A DNA stretch of 64,000 bases from Spirulina subsalsa PCC 9445 (GCF_000314005.1 NZ_JH980292.1:2824779-2888778), one strand, 5' to 3'. Positions 16,066 to 25,980 are shown, numbered from the stretch's first letter. The notes: a model not told the origin generated them from the letters alone. Translations and numbers: made by a program.

Positions 16066-19000
16066 AACGGCGACAGAACGCCTCTTGTTCCTCCACTAAA
16101 CGCCCTGCACTGGGGGCATCCAAGGCATCCGAGAAGAAATAACCTTGAGCTAAGGAACAACCCAACTCTTGAATCTTCAAGAGTTGGGTTTCTGTTTCGA
16201 TGCCTTCGGCGATCGCGTCCATGCCCAAACTCTGGGATAACATAATGATAATTCGGGCAATTTCCACACTACTGGCATTGGTTTCAATCTCCCGAATAAA
16301 CGAGCGATCAATCTTTAAGGTATTTACCACCCCCTGCCGCAAATCATTTAAGCAGGAGTACCCCATACCAAAATCATCAATGCAAAGTTTAATCCGTCGT
16401 GCTTGTAATTCCACTAAGCGGGCGGCGGTGAACTCCCGGTTTTCTGTCCAAAGACGTTCCGTGACTTCTAAACTCAACCAAGCACTATCAATCCGGGTTT
16501 CCCGGCACACTTGATCAATCTGATCAATCAGATTGGGATGTAAAAATTGTTTGCGAGAACAGTTTAAATTGACAAATAACGGGAAATTTAACTGATTTTC
16601 CGCTTGCCAAGCCTTCAAACTTTGACAAACCTCCCGCAGCATCCACTCCCCAATGGGGATAATCAATCCCGTTTCCTCGGCTAATCCTAAAAAACTATCG
16701 GGGTACAATAACCCGCGCTGGGGATGTTGCCAACGTAAGAGGGCTTCAAAGCCTCGCAGATTCCCTGTACTTAAATCAACGATGGGCTGGTAGTGAATGA
16801 CTAAATGACGCTCCTCAATGGCCTCCCGTAACTCTAACTCCAGTTTGAGCCGTTTCATGGCGGTTTGATACATCGTCGGGGTGAAAACCTGATAACAGCC
16901 TTTGCCCCGTTCCTTCGCCTGATAGAGGGCGGTGTCGGCATCTCGGAGAACATCATCAGGCTGTTCGTAATAAATGGGTAGGGTGTCTTTGGGGTCTTGT
17001 AAACCGGGGATGACACTACTGTAAACAATGCCAATGCTGACCCCGGTAAACACTTGATACCCGTTGAGATGGAAGGGCAAGGATAAAGACTGTTCGATGC
17101 GTTCTGCTACTTGGGTAGCAATATTAATGCTGTGGATATCTTCCAGTAAAATGGTGAACTCATCGCCCCCTAAACGGGCTACGGTATCATGGCCGCGCAC
17201 ACAATGTTCTAACCGACGGGCGATCGCTTTTAATAACTCGTCCCCCACTAAATGCCCTAAACTGTCGTTGACCACCTTAAACCGATCCAAGTCTAAAAAC
17301 AGCACGGCAAATTTATAATCTTCCTGAGATTCGCTTAATTGGGAACGCCGTAACGCCTCACTCAATCGCATTCGGAACAATGCACGATTCGGTAAATTTG
17401 TCAAGGAATCATAAAAAGCCCGTTGATGAAGTTCTTGTTTAATTTCTTTTTCTGGGGTGATATCGACTACCATCCCCTCATAATAAAGGAGTTGACCCGT
17501 CTCATCGTGGACAGCGCGGGCATTTTCACAAATCCAGACCTTGCTGCGATCGCGCCGATAAATTTGAGACTCAAAACCGACCACCGCCCCCGTTGCCCTC
17601 ATCTGCCGTACAAACTCCTGCCGTCGGCGAGGATCAACATAGAGTTGCTCCCCAATATTCGTTAGAGACTCCATTAACTCCGTCGGGGAATCATAGCCAT
17701 AAATTTGCGCCAAAGCGGGATTCACACTCAGATAGTGACCATCGGCCGTACTTTGGAAAATCCCCTCTAGGGCATTCTCAAAAATACTCCGATACTTGAC
17801 CTCCGCTTGGGCTAAACTCTCTTGGGCTTCCTTAATTTCCGTAATATCCCGAGACACCCAGACCACCGTTTGATCCGGTGTCGGAGAAATATTCGCTGAA
17901 AACCAGTATTCTTTCCCCTCAATGGTCAGGGAATACTCAAAATTGCGAATGGTTTTCCCCGTTGCTAATGTCTCCTGAATACAGGTCAGATAGCGATCCG
18001 CTTCAGCCCCCGGAAACACCTCCTGAATGGTTTTATTTAACAAATGCTCATAAGGTTGAACCAAAAGCGCCGCCTTCGTCCGGGCAATTTTCAAATACCG
18101 CCCCTCGCCATTAAATACCAAAATTGTGTCACTCATGGCCGAAAACAGCGCCTGTAGTTCGCTCGCTTGGGCTTGTAGAGCATCCTCACTCCGTTTCCGG
18201 TCGGTAATATCCGTAATAAAGCCCTCTAGCCCCAACAATTGCCCTTGAGGGTCATAAATCCCATGACCTTTCTCCCAGACCCATTTTTCCGCCCCAGAGC
18301 GGGTTTTAATGCGATATTCCACAATATAGGGGTGCTGGTTTTCTGCCCCCTCACGAATCGCCGCCAACACCATCGGTAGATCCTCGGGGTGAATAATCCG
18401 GTCAAAAGCATTTTGATCCGGGCGACTTAACTCCTCACTGGTATAACCCGTTAACTCACAACAGCCCTCACTTAAATAAGTCATAGACCAGTGGGGAGGA
18501 TTGGGATCCGCTTGGAAGAAAATCCCCGGCATGGCATTGACTAAACGACTCAGTTGTTGCTGACTGGCGTGCAGTTGTGCTTCAATTTGTTTACGCTGCA
18601 TTAACTGTCCCAGATGGTGGGTGATCCCTTCAGGTCGTTGGGCAAAGGTACTCACTAAATCCACCAAATACTGATTCCACGGTTGGATCTGTTGGCTAAA
18701 GAACACTAACACCGCAATAATTTTGCCTTCTACTAAAATCGGTACCCCAAAGCCCGTTTTAAAGCCACAGTGTTGGGCGATTTCCCCCCGTAAAAATCCT
18801 TCATCTTGGCTTAAATCTAGCGACCAGTAGGGTTTTCCCGTTAGCCAAATCCGACCGGGCAAACCAGAACCGGGTTTAAAATGATAGTTTTGGCTGACTT
18901 GGCGAAAGGTCTCGAATAGAGGAGAACAGTCTACCTTGTCCGAATTTAAGGGATGATAACAACACCAGGCCGGACTTAATTCTAAAGCCGTGTAGTCTGC

Positions 19001-19975
19001 ATTACTGACCCAAGCCTCCCCAAAGTTCCACCCCGTCGCTTGGCAAATCTTCAGGAGAATGGTGGCGATCGCACTGTCCAAGTCCTCCGCTTCCCCAATA
19101 CTCAAACAAAGACTATTGAGCAAATTCGCCTCCTCTTCCTGACTCTTGCGCTTGGTAATATCCGTAATCAACCCCTCCAGTGCAATCAATTCCCCCTGTT
19201 GAGAAAAGACCCCATTTCCCTGATCCCAGACCCATTTTTGCTGTCCCTGTCGGGTAATAATCCGATACTCCAAACTCAAAGCACTTTCTTGAGGACTCAC
19301 CGACTCCAGCGCAGACCTTACCCTCTCCCGATCATCGGGGTGAATTAAATCAAACCAAGTCAGCTTACGGTGTCGGGTAAACTCTCGGGGACGATACCCG
19401 GTTAATTCCGTACAGCCATCACTGATAAACAAACAAGTCCAAAGAGGATCCCGATGAATTCGGTAAATCGTCCCCGGAATATTGCGGGTTAAACTCGATA
19501 AATCCTGTTGCCGTTCTTGTAGCGCTTTTTCAATCTGCTTGGGGTAAGTAATATCTTGAAACACCCCTAAGACCACTTCCTGACCTTGCCAATCCATCAA
19601 TTGCAGCGACACCAAACCCCAAAGGGGTTTCCCATCAATCCGCCTCAATTTTAGTTCATAGTTCGTCAAAGACCGATATTGCAACAAGGCCTGAAACAAC
19701 ACTTGCCACGCGGCCGACTCAAAATAAAACTCTAGGCTACAGTGACCGATAACCTGCTGGGGGGTTAACCCAAACACCCCACAGAATCCCTCATTGGCGT
19801 GGAGAATAGCCCCATCTTCTACGGAAGCGACTACCACCGGAAGAGATAATGCCAGAAAGAGTTCTAACCCAAACTCAGCGTCGCAAAAGGGAGATAATGC
19901 TGAGTTAGATGTTTCACGATGCTGGGGGTTAGGGGTTAAGAGGTCGGAAGACTTCCTATGAACCGAATTCATCAC
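16052..19975 (-). CDS. multi-PAS/GAF GGDEF-EAL cyclic-di-GMP signalling protein
   Basis: A 1307-residue cytoplasmic sensor. Approximate order: PAS 35-145, PAS/PAC 155-275 (YRIITRQGQQKWVWDQG), GAF 290-455, PAS/PAC 470-595 (YRIKTRSGAEKWVWEKG), PAS 600-715, PAS 725-845, GGDEF 855-1030, EAL 1040-1300. The GGDEF signature is intact (ARLGGDEFTILLEDI). The EAL domain has GFEALLRWQHP, DDFGMGYSCL and AIAEGIET, so both synthesis and breakdown of c-di-GMP are possible. No membrane segment is visible. The two PAS/PAC pairs look like an internal duplication. Confidence 0.92.
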   Translation of the reverse strand: MMNSVHRKSSDLLTPNPQHRETSNSALSPFCDAEFGLELFLALSLPVVVASVEDGAILHANEGFCGVFGLTPQQVIGHCSLEFYFESAAWQVLFQALLQYRSLTNYELKLRRIDGKPLWGLVSLQLMDWQGQEVVLGVFQDITYPKQIEKALQERQQDLSSLTRNIPGTIYRIHRDPLWTCLFISDGCTELTGYRPREFTRHRKLTWFDLIHPDDRERVRSALESVSPQESALSLEYRIITRQGQQKWVWDQGNGVFSQQGELIALEGLITDITKRKSQEEEANLLNSLCLSIGEAEDLDSAIATILLKICQATGWNFGEAWVSNADYTALELSPAWCCYHPLNSDKVDCSPLFETFRQVSQNYHFKPGSGLPGRIWLTGKPYWSLDLSQDEGFLRGEIAQHCGFKTGFGVPILVEGKIIAVLVFFSQQIQPWNQYLVDLVSTFAQRPEGITHHLGQLMQRKQIEAQLHASQQQLSRLVNAMPGIFFQADPNPPHWSMTYLSEGCCELTGYTSEELSRPDQNAFDRIIHPEDLPMVLAAIREGAENQHPYIVEYRIKTRSGAEKWVWEKGHGIYDPQGQLLGLEGFITDITDRKRSEDALQAQASELQALFSAMSDTILVFNGEGRYLKIARTKAALLVQPYEHLLNKTIQEVFPGAEADRYLTCIQETLATGKTIRNFEYSLTIEGKEYWFSANISPTPDQTVVWVSRDITEIKEAQESLAQAEVKYRSIFENALEGIFQSTADGHYLSVNPALAQIYGYDSPTELMESLTNIGEQLYVDPRRRQEFVRQMRATGAVVGFESQIYRRDRSKVWICENARAVHDETGQLLYYEGMVVDITPEKEIKQELHQRAFYDSLTNLPNRALFRMRLSEALRRSQLSESQEDYKFAVLFLDLDRFKVVNDSLGHLVGDELLKAIARRLEHCVRGHDTVARLGGDEFTILLEDIHSINIATQVAERIEQSLSLPFHLNGYQVFTGVSIGIVYSSVIPGLQDPKDTLPIYYEQPDDVLRDADTALYQAKERGKGCYQVFTPTMYQTAMKRLKLELELREAIEERHLVIHYQPIVDLSTGNLRGFEALLRWQHPQRGLLYPDSFLGLAEETGLIIPIGEWMLREVCQSLKAWQAENQLNFPLFVNLNCSRKQFLHPNLIDQIDQVCRETRIDSAWLSLEVTERLWTENREFTAARLVELQARRIKLCIDDFGMGYSCLNDLRQGVVNTLKIDRSFIREIETNASSVEIARIIIMLSQSLGMDAIAEGIETETQLLKIQELGCSLAQGYFFSDALDAPSAGRLVEEQEAFCRRSSLR

Positions 19976-20450
19976 AGAATTATGCCTAAATTAATTATGC
20001 TTAAGTTATATGTCACTATCTCATTCAGAACCAATTCATCAAGAGCCAATGGATTAGGATGATGTTATTCCCCCTGAAGGGTTTAGTTTGAATCCTGCCT
20101 AGTTTGAGTTGTTTTTCCGCTTAAGGTTTTGGCTTTTGCCCTAAAATTCCAGCCCCAAAACCTGTGATTCTGCATCTCCAAGATTTAGACTCCTAAACTG
20201 AAACGAACAAAAGAACTGGAAAAAACCAATGAAAACGAGTTAATTAATAGTTCATATGTACTACTCTTAGGTGATCGAGAAAATCTGAAGACCTATCTTT
20301 TAAAATGGACTTTTCTTCAAACTGGACAACTAGCCTAAACTTAGCTCTATCAAACTGGTGTAGTGATCTGTGATCTATTCCCTTACCTAAAATTAAACTC
20401 AGTTGAATCATTTTATTTTGTTACACTGAATACATTTTAACGAAACTTCA
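19976..20450. other. intergenic region, divergent promoters
   Basis: The region is AT-rich with stops in all frames and no gene or clear RNA. It must hold the promoters of the PAS-GGDEF-EAL gene and of the ABC permease. No operator-like repeat stood out. Confidence 0.4.
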
Positions 20451-21359
20451 ATGAACGACACGCCCTCAAAATTTAGATTATCTTGGGTCCCCTACGCTTT
20501 TTTGTTACCCGCTTTAGGGATTTTAACCTTGACGGTTTTTTTCCCGGCTTTTCAAGCATTTTCCCTTAGTTTTGCCCGTTATGAACGAATGCTGAATGAC
20601 CCTCCGACTTGGATTGGTTTGGCAAATTTTGAGCGTTTGCTGGCAGACCCAGTTTTTTGGCAGACCTTACGCAATACCCTCCTTTATCTGATTGGAGTCG
20701 TTCCTATTTTAGTCTTTCTGCCCCTATTTTTAGCGGTTTTAGTGAATCAAAAGCTCCGGGGGATTCACTGGTTTAGAATGTATTTTTTTACACCCGTAGT
20801 AATTTCCATGGTCGTAGCGGGGATCGCGTGGAATGCCTTATATGACTCTAACGGGGTTTTTAATCAAATTTTACGCGCCCTCGGCTGGGAGTCTGGTATT
20901 TTGTGGTTAACAGACCCCCATTCTAATTTACCTCTATACAGCGTTATGGTCGTGACCATTTGGAAAGGATTGGGTTACTATATGGTGATTTATTTAGCTG
21001 GACTACAAGGGATTCCGGCGGAATTGTACGAAGCGGCCGCCATTGATGGTTCAGTGGGATGGCGCAAACATTGGGATATTACATTACCCTTAATGCGTCC
21101 CTATTTAGTATTAGTCGCCGTCATTTCTGCTATTTCTGCGACTAAGGTTTTTGATGAAGTGTATGTCATGACTCAAGGGGGGCCTGGAAATCGTTCTAAA
21201 ACCGTGGTTTTTTATATGTATGAACAGGCCTTTCGCCATTTTGAAATTACTTACGCTTGTACCATTGGGTTAGTTCTATTTTTACTAATTTTTGGACTAG
21301 CCTTGCTCAATTTGTATCTCTCCAATCGTCAGAAAAATTACGCTAATCTGCGTTTTTAA
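20451..21359 (+). CDS. ABC sugar-transport permease (MalF/UgpA type)
   Basis: A 302-residue inner-membrane permease with six hydrophobic segments, starting WVPYAFLLPALGILTLTVF. The EAA loop is ELYEAAAIDGSVGWRKHWDITLPLMRPYL, which contacts the ATPase. It resembles the first permease of carbohydrate importers, including glycerol-3-phosphate and glucosylglycerol systems. The binding protein, second permease and ATPase are not adjacent, so substrate cannot be inferred. It stands alone, followed by an unrelated zinc-ribbon gene. Confidence 0.88.
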   Translation: MNDTPSKFRLSWVPYAFLLPALGILTLTVFFPAFQAFSLSFARYERMLNDPPTWIGLANFERLLADPVFWQTLRNTLLYLIGVVPILVFLPLFLAVLVNQKLRGIHWFRMYFFTPVVISMVVAGIAWNALYDSNGVFNQILRALGWESGILWLTDPHSNLPLYSVMVVTIWKGLGYYMVIYLAGLQGIPAELYEAAAIDGSVGWRKHWDITLPLMRPYLVLVAVISAISATKVFDEVYVMTQGGPGNRSKTVVFYMYEQAFRHFEITYACTIGLVLFLLIFGLALLNLYLSNRQKNYANLRF

Positions 21360-21385
21360 CCTTATCTTTTTACTCCTAAAATCCC

Positions 21386-21811
21386 ATGAAACCCATACGC
21401 TGTCCCAAATGCAATGGAGCAATGGAACAAGTGATGTATGCCGAGATTGAGGTAGATCGCTGTATCCAGTGTCATGGCATTTGGTTTGATTATCGAGAGG
21501 CTGAACAGTTGAAGACTATTGAGGGATCGGAGATTTTGGATGATGGGGAGGAAGTGGTTGGCGATCGCTACGATCCCTCCGCCAAACCCCTATCCTGTCC
21601 CCGTTGCCGCACCCCCCTCCTACAAATGCTAGACATAGATCAATACAGTATTTGGTACGAAAAATGTGTTAAATGTCATGGCATTTGGCTAGATGCCGGA
21701 GAATTTAAAAAATTTAAACAGAACTTTAGCCGCAACAAAACCAGCCCATCCATCAAGCGTTTATGGGGATTTACCGCTAATGGCCCCCTCCCGAGACAGA
21801 TTGACCCCTAA
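21386..21811 (+). CDS. zinc-ribbon protein, TFIIB-type zinc finger (zf-TFIIB) family
   Basis: A 141-residue protein with two similar halves. Each has two Cys pairs: CPKCNGAM with CIQCHGIWFDYREAEQL, then CPRCRTPL with CVKCHGIWLDAGEFKKF. This CxxC...CxxCHGxWxD pattern is the zf-TFIIB family; its role is unknown. It starts 26 bp after the ABC permease gene and may share its transcript. The Arg/Lys-rich tail may bind nucleic acid. Confidence 0.85.
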   Translation: MKPIRCPKCNGAMEQVMYAEIEVDRCIQCHGIWFDYREAEQLKTIEGSEILDDGEEVVGDRYDPSAKPLSCPRCRTPLLQMLDIDQYSIWYEKCVKCHGIWLDAGEFKKFKQNFSRNKTSPSIKRLWGFTANGPLPRQIDP

Positions 21812-21864
21812 CTCCTAACCAAACATTTGATACACTAGGGCGAGTATCCCTTTAAAATCAGCCC

Positions 21865-22347
21865 ATGTTAGACGAAAACGCTAAAAAAACCATGTTACGC
21901 AAAATCCCCCACGGTTTATATGTCTGTGGGGTAAAAGACGGCGAAGAAATGAATGGTTTTACAGCCAGTTGGGTCATGCAAGCTTCCTTTGAACCCCCCT
22001 TAATTGTCAACTGTGTGCGACAAGATTCTGGCTCCCATGCCATGATTCAAAATAGCGGCGTTTTTGCCTTGTCCTTCCTCGAAAGTGGTCAAAAAGAAGT
22101 AGCCGCTAAATTTTTTAAACCCCAGCGTCGAGTCGGGAACAAATTAGCCGATATTGACTTTACCCTTGGTGCAGAAACAGGTTGTCCCATCCTCACCGAC
22201 TCATTAGGTTATGTGGAATGTAAAGTAGTCGGATCTGTTCAAGAAGGAGATCATACCGTGTTTGTTGCCCAAGTCATTGGGGCTGGAATTCATCGGGAAG
22301 GAGATCCCTTAACCTTAGAAAGTACCGGATGGCAATATGGCGGTTAA
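21865..22347 (+). CDS. flavin reductase-domain protein (FMN-binding, DIM6/NTAB type)
   Basis: A 160-residue single-domain flavin reductase-like protein. The N-terminal motif is KIPHGLYVCGVKDGEEMNG, then FTASWVMQASFEPPLIVNCV, the FMN phosphate-binding stretch. The end reads PLTLESTGWQYGG. It resembles the C-terminal flavin reductase module of cyanobacterial flavodiiron proteins, here free-standing. It should bind FMN and reduce it with NAD(P)H. Partner unknown. Confidence 0.85.
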   Translation: MLDENAKKTMLRKIPHGLYVCGVKDGEEMNGFTASWVMQASFEPPLIVNCVRQDSGSHAMIQNSGVFALSFLESGQKEVAAKFFKPQRRVGNKLADIDFTLGAETGCPILTDSLGYVECKVVGSVQEGDHTVFVAQVIGAGIHREGDPLTLESTGWQYGG

Positions 22348-22426
22348 TGGGTTCTTGCCCTAAAATTAAGCCCAACCATGATAGGTTAACCCTTAAAAAT
22401 CAATTCAAAATCAGGATAAATTTCCC

Positions 22427-22780
22427 ATGCCATTGATTCAGATAAAATCCTCTGTTGTTAGTCCCGATAAGGCACAAGTGGAGTCGTTGTTAAAGAATTT
22501 ATCGGCTAAATTAGCCCAACATTTAGGTAAACCCGAATCCTATGTTATGACCGCTTTTGAAAGTGATGTTCCTATGACCTTTGCAGGAACAACTGACCCG
22601 GTTTGTTATATAGAAATTAAAAGTATTGGCACAATGAGTTCTAGTCAGACCAAGAGCATGAGCCAAGACTTTTGTCAAGTGATTAGTGAAAGATTAGGCG
22701 TTCCAGTGGGGCGGATTTACATTGAATTTGCCGATGCGAAGGGCTCCATGTGGGGCTGGAATAGTGGCACATTTGGTTAA
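22427..22780 (+). CDS. MIF-like tautomerase superfamily protein
   Basis: A 117-residue protein of the macrophage migration inhibitory factor family, beginning MPLIQIKSS. The catalytic Pro2 becomes N-terminal once Met is removed. Conserved stretches are LGKPESYVMTAFE, CYIEIKSIG, VPVGRIYIEFADAKGSMWGWNSGTFG. Such proteins show phenylpyruvate tautomerase activity in vitro; their cyanobacterial role is unknown. Full length. Confidence 0.9.
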   Translation: MPLIQIKSSVVSPDKAQVESLLKNLSAKLAQHLGKPESYVMTAFESDVPMTFAGTTDPVCYIEIKSIGTMSSSQTKSMSQDFCQVISERLGVPVGRIYIEFADAKGSMWGWNSGTFG

Positions 22781-22806
22781 GTCAATAACCCATTCTGACA
22801 CTCTCA

Positions 22807-22828
22807 CCGCCAAGCTGCGCTGTGGCGG
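22807..22828. repeat. hairpin between the MIF-like gene and the IS605-type remnant
   Basis: CCGCCA and TGGCGG pair across a 10-nt loop, 27 bp after the MIF-like stop codon. There is no U-tract. It may act as a weak terminator or belong to the insertion-sequence end beside it. Confidence 0.4.
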
Positions 22829-22834
22829 GAGATT

Positions 22835-23131
22835 CTTGTTTCAGTGAACTACCCCACCCTGCCGAGGCGCGAGGATGGAGCTTCCTGATTCAATGGGAAG
22901 TGCTTTCCATACCGAAATATAGCGAGTCTTATCTTCCCTCCCCAAGCAGAAGTCCTAGTTCCTAAGACCCAAATTTTCTCTTGCAACACAGCCCTTTTTA
23001 GCTTGGTTTTCGCTTTTGGGAGTTAGTGGTCAAGTCCATCCCCTCCCTGCAAGCGAGGAAGGGGAATTCCGCAACATTTTTGTTAAATTAGTATGAGTTC
23101 CACACTTGGGACAAGTCCATTCTCTATCTTT
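22835..23131 (-). mobile_element. remnant of an IS200/IS605-family element: TnpB C-terminal fragment plus right end
   Basis: On the minus strand, starting at the recR stop codon, a frame at 23131-23030 reads [20 protein letters not shown]. This matches the TnpB zinc-ribbon C-terminus (REWTCPKCGTxHxRDxNAAxNI) and then decays to a stop. Further on, a hairpin with arms at 22854-22860 and 22872-22878 and the following TTCACTG-type end resemble the right end of cyanobacterial IS605-type elements, which also encodes the TnpB guide RNA scaffold. The rest of tnpB and any tnpA are gone. Not mobile by itself. Confidence 0.65.
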
Positions 23132-23730
23132 TAACTCATCAACTCTCGTCGTCCTTCTAGCGCCCGGGCTAAAGTCACCTCATCGGCATATTCCAAATCT
23201 CCCCCCATCGGCAAACCGAAAGCAATTTGTGTCACCTTAGTAAAAGGCTTAACTAACTGTCCCACATACAACGTCGTCGTTTCCCCTTCCACACTGGGGC
23301 TAATGGCTAGAATAACCTCCTGTATAGCGTTTTGGCTCACTCGACGCACCAAGGACTGAATATTTAACTGGTCCGGGCCGATGCCATCCATCGGGGAAAT
23401 AACCCCGCCCAAGACATGGTACAGGCCGTTATACTCCCGGGTTTTTTCCAAAGCAATAACATCCCGACTATCCGCCACGACGCAAACCGTCGTTTTATCC
23501 CGATTGGGATGGCGACAAATGGGACAAACTGGCTCCGCCGAGAGATGAAAACAGACTTGACACAAACCGACACGCTTTTTCGCTTCCACTAAAGCCTGAG
23601 CGAGGGCTTCCACTTCATCCTCTGGGCGTTTGAGGATATGTAACGCTAACCGTTGGGCTGTTTTGGGGCCAACACCGGGTAAGCGTTGTAATTGTTCAAT
23701 CAGACGGGCAAGGGGGGCTGTGTAAACCGT
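23131..23730 (-). CDS. recR: recombination protein RecR with a non-canonical start codon
   Basis: RecR acts with RecFO to load RecA at gaps. The N-terminus reads [24 protein letters not shown] (helix-hairpin-helix), then the four-Cys zinc finger [16 protein letters not shown] and the Toprim domain ([37 protein letters not shown]). The full-length frame opens after a stop upstream, with no ATG, GTG or TTG before the conserved [13 protein letters not shown] strong AAGGAGGT lies 6-7 bp before an ACG codon (23730-23728); GTC (23733) and GTT (23727) are alternatives. The first canonical in-frame start is GTG 23613, which would delete the helix-hairpin-helix. I place the start at ACG, giving about 199 residues, the normal length. 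Confidence 0.88.
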   Translation of the reverse strand, partial: TVYTAPLARLIEQLQRLPGVGPKTAQRLALHILKRPEDEVEALAQALVEAKKRVGLCQVCFHLSAEPVCPICRHPNRDKTTVCVVADSRDVIALEKTREYNGLYHVLGGVISPMDGIGPDQLNIQSLVRRVSQNAIQEVILAISPSVEGETTTLYVGQLVKPFTKVTQIAFGLPMGGDLEYADEVTLARALEGRRELMS

Positions 23731-23750
23731 GACGAAACCTCCTTGTTATG

Positions 23751-23767
23751 ATGGAGTCACTCTAGAG
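23751..23767 (+). repeat. degenerate CRISPR-repeat fragment beside recR
   Basis: ATGGAGTCACTC matches the CRISPR repeat core ATGGAGCCACTC with one mismatch and is followed directly by TAGAG, also in the repeat (the intervening ATT is missing). It lies about 75 bp before the first true repeat. It may be a decayed terminal repeat or chance similarity. Confidence 0.45.
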
Positions 23768-23771
23768 AGGA

Positions 23772-23788
23772 GTACAATCCTATTGTAC
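23772..23788. promoter_or_regulatory. 17-bp inverted repeat between recR and the CRISPR array
   Basis: GTACAAT, CCT, ATTGTAC gives a perfect 7-bp inverted repeat 42 bp upstream of the recR start region and 56 bp before the first CRISPR repeat. It could be an operator for recR or part of array-flanking sequence. Position is the only support. Confidence 0.4.
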
Positions 23789-23843
23789 CTGTTCATGGTT
23801 TCTATGGAAAAGGGAACGGGGAGTCGGGGGACAGCCGGGATGT

Positions 23844-25980
23844 GCTTCAATGGAGCCACTCATTTAGAGGGAATTAAAACTGGGAAAACATAAAGCCCAA
23901 AACAAAAATAAACAAAGCTTCAATGGAGCCACTCATTTAGAGGGAATTAAAACCGGAGTGGAAAATATACCAAGTCAGGTTTCACTCCGTGCTTCAATGG
24001 AGCCACTCATTTAGAGGGAATTAAAACGACAAACACCCAGCCTGAGCAAGCCCAACTTGTTCGCTTCAATGGAGCCACTCATTTAGAGGGAATTAAAACT
24101 TGATTAGCTCGGCGAGTAGTAAAAGCGGGTTGCCCGCTTCAATGGAGCCACTCATTTAGAGGGAATTAAAACCCTGTATGGCTGCATTAGCTGCCTGAAT
24201 CTCCCCGCTTCAATGGAGCCACTCATTTAGAGGGAATTAAAACTGGAAAGTCGCAATAACAAGCGCCCTATTATGTCAGCTTCAATGGAGCCACTCATTT
24301 AGAGGGAATTAAAACAGAACCGGGCATTGGTGGCACGATTCAAGAGCGTGCTTCAATGGAGCCACTCATTTAGAGGGAATTAAAACAGCATTGGAAATGC
24401 TCTGGTCAGCCCTTCGATTGCAGCTTCAATGGAGCCACTCATTTAGAGGGAATTAAAACTTGAGCCTGCCCTGACCCCATTAATCAAAGAAGCGCTTCAA
24501 TGGAGCCACTCATTTAGAGGGAATTAAAACAGCCAAACAACTCCACCATCCGAAGGGCGAGGGCTTTGCTTCAATGGAGCCACTCATTTAGAGGGAATTA
24601 AAACGACATAGGAAGGAGAGGCACGGAGCGATCCAAACTTGCTTCAATGGAGCCACTCATTTAGAGGGAATTAAAACCGAATGTTTTGGTTTCTTCCAAA
24701 GTAGAGTTTAAGGCAGCTTCAATGGAGCCACTCATTTAGAGGGAATTAAAACGAAAATCCCACCAAAAGGAGAAGAGACAAAGCAGAGCTTCAATGGAGC
24801 CACTCATTTAGAGGGAATTAAAACGCCAAATAAAATCAATCGACAAATCAGCATAGGCGCTTCAATGGAGCCACTCATTTAGAGGGAATTAAAACGCCTT
24901 GAGGATCAGACCCATCTCATCAATTAAAATGCTTCAATGGAGCCACTCATTTAGAGGGAATTAAAACCCTGCCCCCCTTGCTACAAGTTCCCGTCCCCGG
25001 GCCTGCTTCAATGGAGCCACTCATTTAGAGGGAATTAAAACCCCGGGCCTGAGCAGGTGTTTGGAGTCGATGCTGAGCTTCAATGGAGCCACTCATTTAG
25101 AGGGAATTAAAACGTTCGGATGGTCGACCCTCGGAAAAGGTTACAGGGGCTTCAATGGAGCCACTCATTTAGAGGGAATTAAAACCCGTAAATCCCGTGA
25201 TGGTAGTTATACCGTTAGCTTCAATGGAGCCACTCATTTAGAGGGAATTAAAACTTTGGCGGAAGTTCACAGAAACCAGAAAATTGGTGTAATTGCTTCA
25301 ATGGAGCCACTCATTTAGAGGGAATTAAAACTTTAGGTTGATTGCAGACATCAAATCATCGTAAATGCTTCAATGGAGCCACTCATTTAGAGGGAATTAA
25401 AACCCATCTCTGTTGCCTCTCGGTGACGTAATAGTGGGCTTCAATGGAGCCACTCATTTAGAGGGAATTAAAACATAAAATCCAAACAAAGAAATCTGTA
25501 AAAGTTTTTTGCTTCAATGGAGCCACTCATTTAGAGGGAATTAAAACGTGAACCAACAAAATACCACCTCCCTCCGAAGTTTAGCTTCAATGGAGCCACT
25601 CATTTAGAGGGAATTAAAACTTAATGTGATGTAAGGAAGAACGGATATAGATCTAGCTTCAATGGAGCCACTCATTTAGAGGGAATTAAAACTCAATTTC
25701 AAGTCGTCGGCAGGCAGTCCTAACTGATGCTTCAATGGAGCCACTCATTTAGAGGGAATTAAAACTCAAGCAAGCGTTAGAGTTTGCTTGGACTAAAGCG
25801 CTTCAATGGAGCCACTCATTTAGAGGGAATTAAAACTGAAGTCCCTTTTTTTAGTGGGTTTAATGCTGCAAGCTTCAATGGAGCCACTCATTTAGAGGGA
25901 ATTAAAACATTTGCGGAACTTCTCCAACAAAAACTCTACAAAAGCTTCAATGGAGCCACTCATTTAGAGGGAATTAAAAC
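23844..25980. CRISPR. CRISPR array, 30 identical 37-bp repeats and 29 spacers, type I-G associated
   Basis: Repeats begin GCTTCAATGGAGCCACTC and end GAGGGAATTAAAAC, 37 bp each, with no mismatch seen in any of the 30. Spacers are 33-37 bp. The TTCAATGxxGCC start resembles repeats of type I-G (I-U) systems, and csb2, csb1, csx17 and cas3 follow on the right. Orientation is uncertain. Both repeat ends resemble an 8-nt 5' handle (ATTAAAAC on this strand, ATTGAAGC on the other). The cas-proximal right flank looks leader-like and the left flank holds a decayed repeat, which favours transcription on the minus strand. Reading frames through the array are artefacts. Confidence 0.97.
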
